From positions 39,883 to 103,882 of the forward strand of contig DAHVMY010000003.1 in assembly GCA_027319585.1 (NCBI GenBank): 64,000 bases of DNA, given 5' to 3'. The position numbers and the translations under genes are program-made. The stretch is from AG-12 sp027319585. GTDB lineage: Bacteria; Chloroflexota; Dormibacteria; Aeolococcales; Bog-877. The notes beneath the pieces are model-generated. The model saw only the letters and a list, made by a program, of their open reading frames with translations. It did not search any database and had not been told where the DNA came from. Each line of letters starts with the position of its first letter. The stretch's first letter is position 1. Positions 16,671 to 24,792 of the stretch are shown in pieces.

Positions 16671-17177
16671 CTACTCCAGCTCGGAGTTGACAGGCGGAGC
16701 GCTGTCCAGGCTTCTCGTGTGGGCGGAGATGCGCGCCTCGATGTCCACCAGAAGCTGCCGCAGCAGCTCCAGCTCCTGGTCCGACCTGCCGCTCAACATC
16801 TCGGCGAGGGAGTCGTTGAGGTCTCCCAGGCTCCGCCGGGCGACCTCCCGGGCGCTCTCTGTGACCTCCACTCTGACCTTGCGCCGGTCATGCGGGTCCT
16901 CGGTGCGACGCAGGTGACCTGAGCTCTCCAGGCGGTCGATGATGCCCGTCACCCCTCCGCTGGTGACCCTCAAATGCGCCCCCAGCTCGGTCGGGGTGAC
17001 CGCGCCGCGCCGCGAGACCAGGTTCAAGGTCCGGACCTCGGTGAGGGTCATGCCCAGGTGCCTGGACGTGGCGTCGCTGTGCTGCTGCATGCTGGTGTTC
17101 AGATCCCGGATCGCCCGTAGCACCGCGGCCACCTCGGCCTTGCGTGCCGGGCGCGCCGGTGACTTCATAATGGCCAT
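16671..17177 (-). CDS. MarR family regulator (CrtR-like position)
   Basis: The 168-residue protein is a MarR-type winged-helix regulator: TLTEVRTLNLVSRRG, TPTELGAHLRVTSGGVTGIIDRLE as the recognition helix region, and DPHDRRKVRVEVTE as the wing. It lies immediately upstream of the carotenoid operon in the same direction. In Corynebacterium a MarR-type repressor (CrtR) controls the C50 carotenoid cluster and senses GGPP; the same role here is inference from position. ATG 17177 is chosen over GTG 17180, and ATG 17168 is possible. Two inverted repeats lie at its start. Confidence 0.85.
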   Translation of the reverse strand: MAIMKSPARPARKAEVAAVLRAIRDLNTSMQQHSDATSRHLGMTLTEVRTLNLVSRRGAVTPTELGAHLRVTSGGVTGIIDRLESSGHLRRTEDPHDRRKVRVEVTESAREVARRSLGDLNDSLAEMLSGRSDQELELLRQLLVDIEARISAHTRSLDSAPPVNSELE

Positions 17178-17210
17178 CACTGCGACAGTGTATGCGAGCC
17201 GGCAGCATAC
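17178..17210. promoter_or_regulatory. Two inverted repeats between marR and thioredoxin reductase gene
   Basis: CACTG-CGA-CAGTG (17178-17190) is a perfect 5-3-5 palindrome that ends at the marR start codon. GTATGC at 17190-17195 and GCATAC at 17205-17210 form a second perfect inverted repeat with a nine-base centre. Both lie in the divergent promoter space. They are candidate operators for MarR autoregulation or for redox control of the reductase gene. Confidence 0.4.
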
Positions 17211-17251
17211 CCTGCGCGCCCGACTGCAACCGGCCCGGCGGGAGCGGCGAG

Positions 17252-18457
17252 ATGGCGATCACGGTTTACGGTGCGCCCTGGTGCCCTGACTGCCGGCGCA
17301 GCAAGGCCTTCCTGAACGCTCACGCGATCGATTTCGAGTGGGTGGACATCGACCAGGACCCGGCGGGGCTCGCCGCGGTCGAACGGCTGCAGGGTGGCGG
17401 CCGCACCATTCCCACGATCGTGTTTGATGACGGCACCCACCTGCTGGAGCCCAGCGACGAGGAGCTGGCGCGCAAGCTGGCGATCAAGGTGGAGGCGGAG
17501 CGTCCCTTCTACGACCTGGTGGTGGTGGGGGGTGGTCCCGCTGGCCTGGCTGCCGCCATCTATGCCGCGCGGGAGGGGATCACAGTGCTGGTGGTGGACT
17601 CCGGCGGTCTCGGCGGCAACGCCGGCGTGACCGAGCGCATCGACAACTACCCCGGCTTTCCCGAGGGCATCGGGGGAGCGGAGCTGATGAGCCGGTTCAT
17701 CCAGCAGGCCAAGCGGTACGAGGTCGAGCTGCTGGCCGGGGCCAGAGTGGCCACCATGGGTCCGGACGGGGCTGACGCGCGCCTGGAGTTGGCGACCGGC
17801 CAATCGCTCTCGGCCCATGCGGTCCTCATCTGCTCCGGCTCCACCTACCGCCGCCTCGGGGTCCCCGGTGAGGAGAAGCTGATCGGGGCCGGGGTCCACT
17901 TCTGCGCGACCTGCGATGGCCCGTTCTACCGCGGTGCGGACGAGCTGCTGGTGGTCGGCGGGGGCAACGCCGGGGTCGAGGAGGGGATGTTCCTGACCCG
18001 GTTCGCCAAGCGGGTCAGGATCGTCCAGAACCAGCCGGAGCTGACCGCCTCCAAGCTGCTCCAGGACAAGGTGCGCGCGGACCGGCGGTTCGTGATCCAC
18101 ACCGACACTGAGATTCGCGAGCTGCGCGGGGACCAGCGGCTGCAGGAGGTGGTGGCCGTCAATTCCAAGACCGGCGAGGAGAGCCGGTGGCATCCCGCCG
18201 CCGCCTTCATCTTCATCGGCCTCGACCCCAACTCCGAGGTCGCGTCTGAACTCGTCGATCTGGACCCCTGGGGCTTCATCAGGACCAGCGACTCCTACGC
18301 CACCCGGAGCCCCTGGCTCTTCGCCGCCGGAGATGTGAGGGCCGGCTCCACCAAGCAACTGGCGTCGGCGGTGGGGGAGGGAGTGGCGGCGCTGCTCGCG
18401 ATCCGCAGCTATCTGCAACAGCACCACCATCTCCCCGCAATCGATCCCAACGCGTAG
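17252..18457 (+). CDS. Glutaredoxin-thioredoxin reductase fusion
   Basis: The 401-residue protein starts with a glutaredoxin/NrdH-like domain (MAITVYGAPWCPDC, active site CPDC at 11-14; TIPTIVFDDG cis-proline region) and continues with a full thioredoxin reductase: FAD motif GGGPAGLAAAIYAA, redox site CATC at 218-221 within FCATCDGPFY, NADPH motif VVGGGNAGVEEG, and the C-terminal AAGDVRAGSTKQLASA. It could pass electrons from NADPH to its own N-terminal dithiol, acting as a self-contained disulfide reductase (inference). ATG 17252 has GGGAG seven bases upstream; the in-frame ATG at 17192 falls in the operator region. It is divergent from marR. Confidence 0.88.
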   Translation: MAITVYGAPWCPDCRRSKAFLNAHAIDFEWVDIDQDPAGLAAVERLQGGGRTIPTIVFDDGTHLLEPSDEELARKLAIKVEAERPFYDLVVVGGGPAGLAAAIYAAREGITVLVVDSGGLGGNAGVTERIDNYPGFPEGIGGAELMSRFIQQAKRYEVELLAGARVATMGPDGADARLELATGQSLSAHAVLICSGSTYRRLGVPGEEKLIGAGVHFCATCDGPFYRGADELLVVGGGNAGVEEGMFLTRFAKRVRIVQNQPELTASKLLQDKVRADRRFVIHTDTEIRELRGDQRLQEVVAVNSKTGEESRWHPAAAFIFIGLDPNSEVASELVDLDPWGFIRTSDSYATRSPWLFAAGDVRAGSTKQLASAVGEGVAALLAIRSYLQQHHHLPAIDPNA

Positions 18458-18544
18458 CTCCACTGGTCAAGGGCCGCCGCCAGGGGCTGTCACCGGGGCG
18501 GTCGGTTACCATGTGCCGGCGGGGAGCGATCAGGGAGACACAGG

Positions 18545-19093
18545 ATGCGCATAGCTGGCGAGATCGTCGGCCGCCGTGGGGCGGCCGTGATTTCACTGGC
18601 AGCGGTGGCGGCGGCGATTCTGGCGGTGCACGGCTATTCGAGTCCTGGGGCGCTCTCCTTGCCGGGCGGCTCCGGTTCCGGGGCGGGACGGGCGGCAACG
18701 CTCAGCCCGACCACCAAGACCACCCCTTCGCCATCGCCCCGGAGTACGAGCTCGGCCACTCCCCGGCCGAGTGGAACGGCAACCCCGGGCCCGCTCCTGT
18801 CGTCCACGGCCTACGCCTCGTACACCTACCAGCTCTATCCCGGCACTCCGAGCACCATGGCGCGCGCCGCGCTGGCCGGGTTCAGCTACACCGCCCGCCG
18901 CGCGGGAAGCTCGGTGGACTTCACCCTCTACGTGTCCGGCGGCGGCCAGCCCCCGATCAAGAAGACCTATCCCGCCAGCGATCACATCTACTTCGTGGAG
19001 GCCAACCTGGGCGACGACTCCGGCAGCGCCGAGTACAACTTCGGCGATGACGGGTTCATCGCCACCGATGCGACCGGACACGTGGTGCCCTGA
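18545..19093 (+). CDS. Secreted or anchored protein with Ser/Thr/Pro linker
   Basis: A 182-residue protein with an N-terminal hydrophobic segment (AVISLAAVAAAILAV, residues about 14-28), a 50-residue Ser/Thr/Pro-rich linker, and a C-terminal domain of about 100 residues (from TAYASYTYQL to the end) with alternating hydrophobic and polar residues that suggest a beta sandwich. No cysteine lipobox is visible, so it is probably secreted or held by an uncleaved signal anchor. No family recognised. The DoxX gene starts two bases after its stop, which suggests one transcript. Confidence 0.65.
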   Translation: MRIAGEIVGRRGAAVISLAAVAAAILAVHGYSSPGALSLPGGSGSGAGRAATLSPTTKTTPSPSPRSTSSATPRPSGTATPGPLLSSTAYASYTYQLYPGTPSTMARAALAGFSYTARRAGSSVDFTLYVSGGGQPPIKKTYPASDHIYFVEANLGDDSGSAEYNFGDDGFIATDATGHVVP

Positions 19094-19095
19094 GC

Positions 19096-19584
19096 ATGGC
19101 CAGAAGGAACCGCCTCAATCGGGCATCGGCCCGCGCCGTCGGCAGCCCTCAGGTGGCGGCGCCGTCCACCCAGCTCGCGACCGCCGGCCCCTCCCCTGAT
19201 CGGGGCAGCTGGAGTGCCCAGGCCTGGGCACCCACCGGAGCTCGGGTCGCCCTCGGGCTGGTGCTCCTGTGGTTCGGGGTTCACGAGCTGATCCAGCCCA
19301 GCCTGTGGACCGGCTACGTCCCCCTGATCCCGGCCACCTCCAACCTGGCGATCGGGCTGGTCCTGTTGCATGGCTGGATGCTGAGCGTCCTGGGGGTCGC
19401 CCTGGTGGTGGGGGTGGCCGCGCGGGCGGCGGCCGCGGTGAGCGCGCTGCTGCTCGCCGAGATTGTGCTCTCGCTGACCTTCACCGGGGGGGTCTCCGAC
19501 ATCGTGGCCAGGGACTTCGGAGTCTTGGGACTGGCGCTGGCCGTGTTCGCGACGGCGGAGCAGGGGTGGAGGCTCAGGGACTGA
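19096..19584 (+). CDS. DoxX-like membrane protein
   Basis: The 162-residue protein has an extra polar N-terminal 45 residues and then four hydrophobic segments typical of small DoxX family proteins: GARVALGLVLLWFGVHEL, LAIGLVLLHGWMLSVLGVALV, AAAAVSALLLAEIVLSL, and FGVLGLALAVFA. DoxX-like proteins take part in membrane redox or thiol stress complexes in some bacteria (known from mycobacteria); here the only support is its position after the glutaredoxin-thioredoxin reductase and secreted protein genes. Translation is likely coupled to the upstream gene, two bases away. Confidence 0.65.
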   Translation: MARRNRLNRASARAVGSPQVAAPSTQLATAGPSPDRGSWSAQAWAPTGARVALGLVLLWFGVHELIQPSLWTGYVPLIPATSNLAIGLVLLHGWMLSVLGVALVVGVAARAAAAVSALLLAEIVLSLTFTGGVSDIVARDFGVLGLALAVFATAEQGWRLRD

Positions 19585-19633
19585 GCCGGGCCTTTGGGGA
19601 GTGGGCCTCCCGGCTCTGAGGTCCCGGCCCCGC

Positions 19634-20410
19634 TCAGCGCCTCCAGTCGGGCCGCCGGCGCTCTCTGAAGGCGGCCATCCCCTCGGCGCCCTCGGGGCTG
19701 GAGAAGAGCCGCCGGGAGAGCTCCACCATCGCCTGGTATGCCGCTTCCTCATCCAGGGCCGGGACCTCCCGGACCAACCGCCGGATCTCCCGCTGGGCGG
19801 ATGGTGCTCCGCCGGCCAATTCATGGACCAGCATCCCGGTCCGTTCCGCTACCTCCTCGGGATCCACCACGTGGTTCACGAGCCCCGCGGCCGATGCCTC
19901 GACAGCATCGAAGGTACGCCCGGTCAGGAAGAGCTCCAGGGCACGGCTCAGCGGCATCTTGGCCAGCACGGGGACCGCGATGACCGCCGGGGCGACCCCG
20001 ACCTTCACCTCGCTGAACGCAAAGGTGGCGGCGCTCGTCGCGACCACGATGTCACTCTCAGCCACCAGGCCCATGCCGCCGCCGCGCACCGCTCCCCTGA
20101 CCTCCGCGATAACGGGCTGCGGCAGCGCGCGGATGAGCCTTAGGACCGGCACCAGCGCGCCCGCGCCCGGACTGGCCCCCCGCTCTCGCCGCGCCTCCAG
20201 CTGCTCCTTGAGGTCGGCGCCGGAGCAGAACACTGACCCGGTATGGCCCAGGATGACGACCCGGACCGCGCTGGCCTTCGCCGCGGCGGTCAACGCAGCG
20301 GTGAGCTGATCAAGCAGCGCCTCGGAGAGCGCATTGCGGTTGGCCGGCGAGTCCAGCTGGATCCGCCGGGCCGGACCCTCATCCTGGACCGAGACTAGCT
20401 CTTCGGGCAA
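19634..20410 (-). CDS. Enoyl-CoA hydratase/isomerase (crotonase) family
   Basis: A 258-residue crotonase with its oxyanion-hole segments FCSGADLKEQ and AVRGGGMGL, and a glutamate in FSEVKVGVAPAVIAVPVL at the position of a catalytic acid. The VAPAVI pattern resembles methylglutaconyl-CoA hydratase (LiuC-like) crotonases, which act in leucine or isovalerate breakdown; that subgroup call is tentative. It would hydrate a CoA-linked enoyl substrate in the cytoplasm. It stands alone on the minus strand between DoxX and the helicase; the 175-base gap before the helicase stop holds nothing recognised. Confidence 0.85.
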   Translation of the reverse strand: MPEELVSVQDEGPARRIQLDSPANRNALSEALLDQLTAALTAAAKASAVRVVILGHTGSVFCSGADLKEQLEARRERGASPGAGALVPVLRLIRALPQPVIAEVRGAVRGGGMGLVAESDIVVATSAATFAFSEVKVGVAPAVIAVPVLAKMPLSRALELFLTGRTFDAVEASAAGLVNHVVDPEEVAERTGMLVHELAGGAPSAQREIRRLVREVPALDEEAAYQAMVELSRRLFSSPEGAEGMAAFRERRRPDWRR

Positions 20411-20585
20411 GTGCGACTCCTGTGACTGCGAGGGTGGACAGGCTGCTCAAATGGTAGGGAAGTCGACGCGGCTCAACCGCCAGGTGAACCTCCGCTGCCG
20501 CTGAACCGTGATCGGCGCGCTCATTCAAAGTCCGAGTGGCCGGTGGGCTCCGGCCGGCCCCCGGGCCCTGCGGACCCGCGATCGC

Positions 20586-22997
20586 TCAGAGTCGGCGGAT
20601 CAGATCTCGCTCCAGGCTCTCACGCGCCGCTCTCACCTCAGGAAGCAACTCCCACCCTGAGAGCGCCTGCTCCATCTGGCGCAGGAGCGAGTAGCAGGAC
20701 TTGGTGCCCCGGAGCGCGTCGCCGGGATCCACCCCGGGGGGAGGCTGGAGCTGATCCAGCGGCACTCCGCGGCTCCAGTTGTACACGTACTCCACGTAGT
20801 CGAGTGACACCGGCCGGCTCTCGGAGATCCCGTGCTCCGCCTCCAGACGGGCCAGCTCGCGCTGAGCCTGCGCCAGGGTGCGAGCGAGCTGGTCGACGCG
20901 CCGGGTCGGCATGTGGCGCCGCGGGGTGAACTTCGCGGAGCCGCGGTCGTCCGCTGCCAGCATCACGATGACCGCGCACAGCTCCTCGGTTCGCAGGCCC
21001 GTGAGCCACCCTTCCGCGACCGCCTGGGCGACCAGCAGGGTGTTCTCCCCGTACACTGCGGCTGCCAGCATCCCGAGACGGGTGGGCCGGTCGTTCTGCA
21101 GATGGCCCAGCTCGGTGAGCACCGCCCGGTAGGCTCGAAGCTGGTCGCGATACTCGTGCTGGCGTTGCTGGGCCACCGCGGCGGCCTCCTCCAGAGAGCG
21201 CTCCAGCTCCAGCACCTCTTCCCGCACCCCCCGGTGCTCCGGGAGATAGGGGCAGTGGCGGCAGGGAGACTGGGCCACCTGCCGCTCGCGCTCATGAATC
21301 GCGCGCCGTTGCTGCTCCAGGCGCCCGGCGGGGTCTCTCGAATCCGCCCCAAAACGCCCCTGCCGACGATCCCGAAAGTGCTGCCGACGAAGTTGGCGGG
21401 CCTGCTCACGCGCCAGGCTGAGCGCCGCCTGGGCGCCGAGGAACTGGCTCAGGGTGCGCTCCGTGCATCTGACCTTGGGATGCTTGAAATGACGCGCCTT
21501 CAGGTCTCGGAGGCGCGCCTCCACATTGGGGCGGCGCAGCTGCACATTCTCCAGCGCCCGCAGCCGTTGGTGCTGGCCGAATGATTGTTCCAGCAGGACC
21601 TCCGCCTCGGCCGGGGTCTTGCGCCGCAGCAGATTCAGGGTCATGTTGTAGGTGGGGGCGAACTTGGATTCGACCGCCATGTCGTTCCCGAGCAGGGTCT
21701 CGCAGATGACTCCCAGGTCCACCTCGGGGTCGCGCAGGACGATCCCGTGCCCGATGGGGTCGATGCCGCGCCTGCCGGCACGTCCCAGCAGCTGGGTGAG
21801 CTGTCCCGAGCGCAGGGGCGCGAATCCCTGGCCGTCGAACTTGGTGAAGGTGGAGATGACACAGGCACGGGCCGGCATGTTGAGCCCCAACGCCAGAGTC
21901 TCGGTGGCGAACACCACCTTGAGCAATCCGCGCTGGAAGAGCTCCTCCACGGTCTCCTTGACGTAGGGCAGCAGGCCCGCGTGGTGGACCGCCACGCCCG
22001 CCCGGAGCATGCTCATGTTGAGGGCGCCGGTGTAGAGCGCGGCCTCGTCAGGGTCGTGGATCGTGCCCAGACGCTCGGTTAGGACCTCGTCGATGGCGAA
22101 CTTCTCCTCCAGGGAGGTGAGGTCAACCGCATGGGTAGAGCACCGCCCCAGCGCCTCTCGACAGCCCTTGCGGGAGAAGATGAAGTAGATCGCGGGCAGC
22201 ATCTCCTGCAGCCGGAGTTCCTCGACGACTCGCAGGAGGTCATTGTCGGAGCTGAGAAAGGTGCGGTTCCCATAGAGGCGCCGGTCGCCCTCGGCCTCCC
22301 TCTGGGCCAGCTCCAGGGTCTGCCGATCCAGCCGCCCTTTGGCATCCAGGAGGGGCAGGAAGCGGTTGCGCAATCCCAGCCAGGTTCGCAGCTCCACCGG
22401 GCGGTCGCGGCGCAGCACCACCGCCATGGGGCCACGCCTCTCCTGCATCCAGCTGGCCACCTCGTCGACGTTGGTGATGGTCGCCGACAGGCCGATGAAG
22501 CGGATGTGGGCTGGGGCCTGGATGATCACCTCTTCCCAGACCGTCCCCCGCGGGTACTCGTCGATGTAGTGGACCTCGTCCAACACCACCCAGCGCACCG
22601 AGGCCAGGGAGTCGGGATCGTCGTAGATCAGGTTGCGCAGGATCTCGGTCGTCATGACCACCACCGGGGCCTCCGGGTTGATGGAGGTCTCACCGGTCAC
22701 CAGCCCCACTGTGGCATCCCCGTGGACCCGCTTGAGGTCCCCGTACTTCTGGTTGGAGAGGGCCTTGAGTGGGGTGGTGTAGAGGACCCGCTCCCCGCCA
22801 CCGCGGTTAAGGCTCTCCCAGATCGCCCACTCCGCGACCACGGTCTTGCCGCTGCTGGTGGGAGCGCTCACCAAAACCCCGGCATGGTCCTGCAGCGCCG
22901 AGATCGCCTGCTCCTGGAAGGGGTCGAGGGTAAAGGAAAGGGTGCTGGCGAAGTCCGCGAACTGGGAGGTGGCCGGCCCGCCCCCCGGGGCCTCCAC
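20586..22997 (-). CDS. Ski2/Mtr4-like DExH-box helicase (HelY-like)
   Basis: An 803-residue superfamily 2 helicase with Walker A APTSSGKT (45-52), DEVH (140-143), SAT (in LSATITN) and the second RecA domain motifs (TETLALGLNMPAR, QLLGRAGRRG). The C-terminal third has a coiled-coil/arch-like part with a CRHCPYL cysteine cluster and a DSHCT-like helical end (GWLTGLRTEELCAVIVML). Actinobacterial HelY proteins of this type are related to eukaryotic RNA-surveillance helicases; a role in RNA unwinding or decay is family knowledge. The GTG start at 22997 shares a base with the lgt stop (TAGTG). Confidence 0.9.
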   Translation of the reverse strand: MEAPGGGPATSQFADFASTLSFTLDPFQEQAISALQDHAGVLVSAPTSSGKTVVAEWAIWESLNRGGGERVLYTTPLKALSNQKYGDLKRVHGDATVGLVTGETSINPEAPVVVMTTEILRNLIYDDPDSLASVRWVVLDEVHYIDEYPRGTVWEEVIIQAPAHIRFIGLSATITNVDEVASWMQERRGPMAVVLRRDRPVELRTWLGLRNRFLPLLDAKGRLDRQTLELAQREAEGDRRLYGNRTFLSSDNDLLRVVEELRLQEMLPAIYFIFSRKGCREALGRCSTHAVDLTSLEEKFAIDEVLTERLGTIHDPDEAALYTGALNMSMLRAGVAVHHAGLLPYVKETVEELFQRGLLKVVFATETLALGLNMPARACVISTFTKFDGQGFAPLRSGQLTQLLGRAGRRGIDPIGHGIVLRDPEVDLGVICETLLGNDMAVESKFAPTYNMTLNLLRRKTPAEAEVLLEQSFGQHQRLRALENVQLRRPNVEARLRDLKARHFKHPKVRCTERTLSQFLGAQAALSLAREQARQLRRQHFRDRRQGRFGADSRDPAGRLEQQRRAIHERERQVAQSPCRHCPYLPEHRGVREEVLELERSLEEAAAVAQQRQHEYRDQLRAYRAVLTELGHLQNDRPTRLGMLAAAVYGENTLLVAQAVAEGWLTGLRTEELCAVIVMLAADDRGSAKFTPRRHMPTRRVDQLARTLAQAQRELARLEAEHGISESRPVSLDYVEYVYNWSRGVPLDQLQPPPGVDPGDALRGTKSCYSLLRQMEQALSGWELLPEVRAARESLERDLIRRL

Positions 22998-23842
22998 TAG
23001 GAGGCGGTCTCGGCCACGCCTTCCGGCTGCGCCGCCCGCGGCTGGCGGTTGGTCCTGAACCAGGCGTAGATCAGGATTGGCACTCCGATCAGGAGTACCC
23101 CGAGGGAGGTGAGTTGAGCCTGCTTCAGGCCGAAGGCGATGTAGGGCACGTTCACTGGGTTGCGCAGGAAGAAGAGCCCGAACTGAGTGATCGGGTAGGC
23201 GATGATGTAGGTGATCCCGATCCAGCCGTCGGGCACGTTGCGCTTGCGCAGGTAGATCAGGAGGCCCAGAACCATCAGGATCAGGATTGCCTCATAGGCT
23301 GCCGCGGGCTGATAGGCCACGTTGAGCTTGGGCGCGAACGTGTGGGGATTGGTGTAGGCGGTCGCCCAGGGCAGGTTGGACGGGTAGCCCAGGATGTCGC
23401 CGTTGATGATGTTGCCGATCCGGCCGATCGGTTGCCCCACCGCCGCGAAGAAGGCCGCGGCGTCCAGCAGGATCCAGAAGTTTACCTTCTCCCGCCAGGC
23501 CATGAATAGCATGGTGGCCGAGGCCAGGAAGATGGCTCCGAAGAAGGCCATCCCACCCTCCCAGAAGGCGAGGATCTGGCCGGGGTGGGTGATGTAGTAC
23601 AGCGCGCCGGACTGGAGGTCGTAGAACAGCCGGCCTCCGATCAGGCCCGCGACCACCGCCCAGAAGGCGATCCAGCTGGTCTTGCTCCGCGGTATCCCGT
23701 GGCGCTCGGCGTAGGGGAGCGCGACCTGGAGCCCCACGATGATCGCCACCGCGTAGCCCACGCCGTACCAGTGGATGGTGAGCGGTCCCAGCTTGAAGAC
23801 GGGATCGATACCGATCTTGATGATCGCGACCAGAGGGCTCAC
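22997..23842 (-). CDS. lgt: Prolipoprotein diacylglyceryl transferase
   Basis: The 281-residue integral membrane enzyme moves diacylglycerol from phosphatidylglycerol to the lipobox cysteine of prelipoproteins. The Lgt signature is clear: HWYGVGYAVAI near the N-terminus, GGRLFYDL, and the catalytic-loop region GQPIGRIGNIINGDILG, with about seven hydrophobic segments. GTG 23842 is the start because it overlaps the DUF503 stop (GTGA) and lies just before the conserved first helix. It indicates that the cell makes lipoproteins. It sits in the chain parA to helicase. Confidence 0.93.
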   Translation of the reverse strand: MSPLVAIIKIGIDPVFKLGPLTIHWYGVGYAVAIIVGLQVALPYAERHGIPRSKTSWIAFWAVVAGLIGGRLFYDLQSGALYYITHPGQILAFWEGGMAFFGAIFLASATMLFMAWREKVNFWILLDAAAFFAAVGQPIGRIGNIINGDILGYPSNLPWATAYTNPHTFAPKLNVAYQPAAAYEAILILMVLGLLIYLRKRNVPDGWIGITYIIAYPITQFGLFFLRNPVNVPYIAFGLKQAQLTSLGVLLIGVPILIYAWFRTNRQPRAAQPEGVAETAS

Positions 23843-24135
23843 AGGTTGATCAGCTCCAGCTGCGTGTTCGTGACCAGGGCCTCGCCCGAGCCTCCATCCG
23901 CCTCCACCCAATTGGCGACCTTGCTCAGCATCTCGTCCGCGTGCCGACGGTCATTGCTGACGCAGCTGACCCCGATCACCGCCAGCTGCCAGCTGTCCAG
24001 GTTGTCCACCTCGGCCACGGCGATGTTGAAGGTCCGGCGCATCCTGGCGGTCAGCGAGCCCACCACCTGCCGCTTGGCCTTGAGCGAACGGCTCTCGGGG
24101 ATGTGCAGGGTGAGCACCAGGCTGCCAATGACCAC
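23839..24135 (-). CDS. DUF503 (YlxP-like) protein
   Basis: A 98-residue protein of the DUF503 family: LVLTLHIPESRSLKAKRQVVGSL is the characteristic N-terminus (a SLK-KR stretch), and NIAVAEVDNLDSWQLAVIGVSCVS is the second strand pair. These proteins are ferredoxin-like folds often encoded near translation and ribosome genes; function is poorly defined. Start GTG 24135. The stop overlaps the lgt start by four bases. Confidence 0.85.
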   Translation of the reverse strand: MVIGSLVLTLHIPESRSLKAKRQVVGSLTARMRRTFNIAVAEVDNLDSWQLAVIGVSCVSNDRRHADEMLSKVANWVEADGGSGEALVTNTQLELINL

Positions 24136-24177
24136 CAGGTCAGTGTAGGAGGTTCCCCGCCAAGCCGCCGCCGGGGC

Positions 24178-24792
24178 TCAGCCCGCTCGCCGGAGCAGCT
24201 CCATCACCACGTTCTGCCGGCGTTCCTGGCCAACCGTGGTGGTGGGCCCGTGACCGGGGTAGATGACCGTGTTCTCGGGCAGGCTGAGCAGCCGGGACAC
24301 CACCGCCGTGACCTGTCGGGGCAGGTCGATGTCCGGCAGGTTGGTGGGACCCAGGTCGCCCGCGCGCAGGGTGTCGCCGGTGAACAGGTGGTTGCCCACC
24401 TTGAAGCATAGGCTGCCCGGCGAGTGCCCGGGGGTGAAGATGACCTCCAGCTCGAAGTCGCCGAATTCGAGGCGGTCCCCGTCCACGAGGTAGCGATCCG
24501 CCGAGCGCAGGTACTGCTTGGCATCCAGAAGGCTGAGCCCGGTCTCGCCGCCCACCGCCCCACGGACCTCATCCTTGGCGCCGGCGTGATTGCGGTGGCC
24601 GTGAGTGCACACGATGTGCCGCACCTGATACGGGCGGCACTGCTCGGCAATCTTGGCCGGGTCCGCCCCGGGGTCGATCACCACCGCCTCGTGGCTGCGG
24701 GCGCAGCCGAGGAGATAGCAGTTGGTGGGCTGGCTGCCCTCGACCTTGATCCGCGCGATCTGCAGGCGCGGGCGCGGGGTGGCGCTGCTCAG
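24178..24792 (-). CDS. MBL-fold metallohydrolase, apparent CTG start
   Basis: A glyoxalase II-like MBL hydrolase. The metal region reads THGHRNHAG, so the usual HxHxDH has N for D; GHSPGS, FTGDTL and YPGHGP supply the remaining ligands. The first ATG/GTG/TTG is GTG 24684, but that would cut the N-terminal strands, which are clearly coded upstream (LQIARIKVEGSQPTNCYLLG). The frame continues to CTG 24792, whose bases overlap the stop of the gene before it (CTGA) and have GAGGAA about six bases upstream. From CTG the protein has 204 residues. The assignment of CTG as start is inference from homology and spacing. Confidence 0.8.
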   Translation of the reverse strand: MSSATPRPRLQIARIKVEGSQPTNCYLLGCARSHEAVVIDPGADPAKIAEQCRPYQVRHIVCTHGHRNHAGAKDEVRGAVGGETGLSLLDAKQYLRSADRYLVDGDRLEFGDFELEVIFTPGHSPGSLCFKVGNHLFTGDTLRAGDLGPTNLPDIDLPRQVTAVVSRLLSLPENTVIYPGHGPTTTVGQERRQNVVMELLRRAG

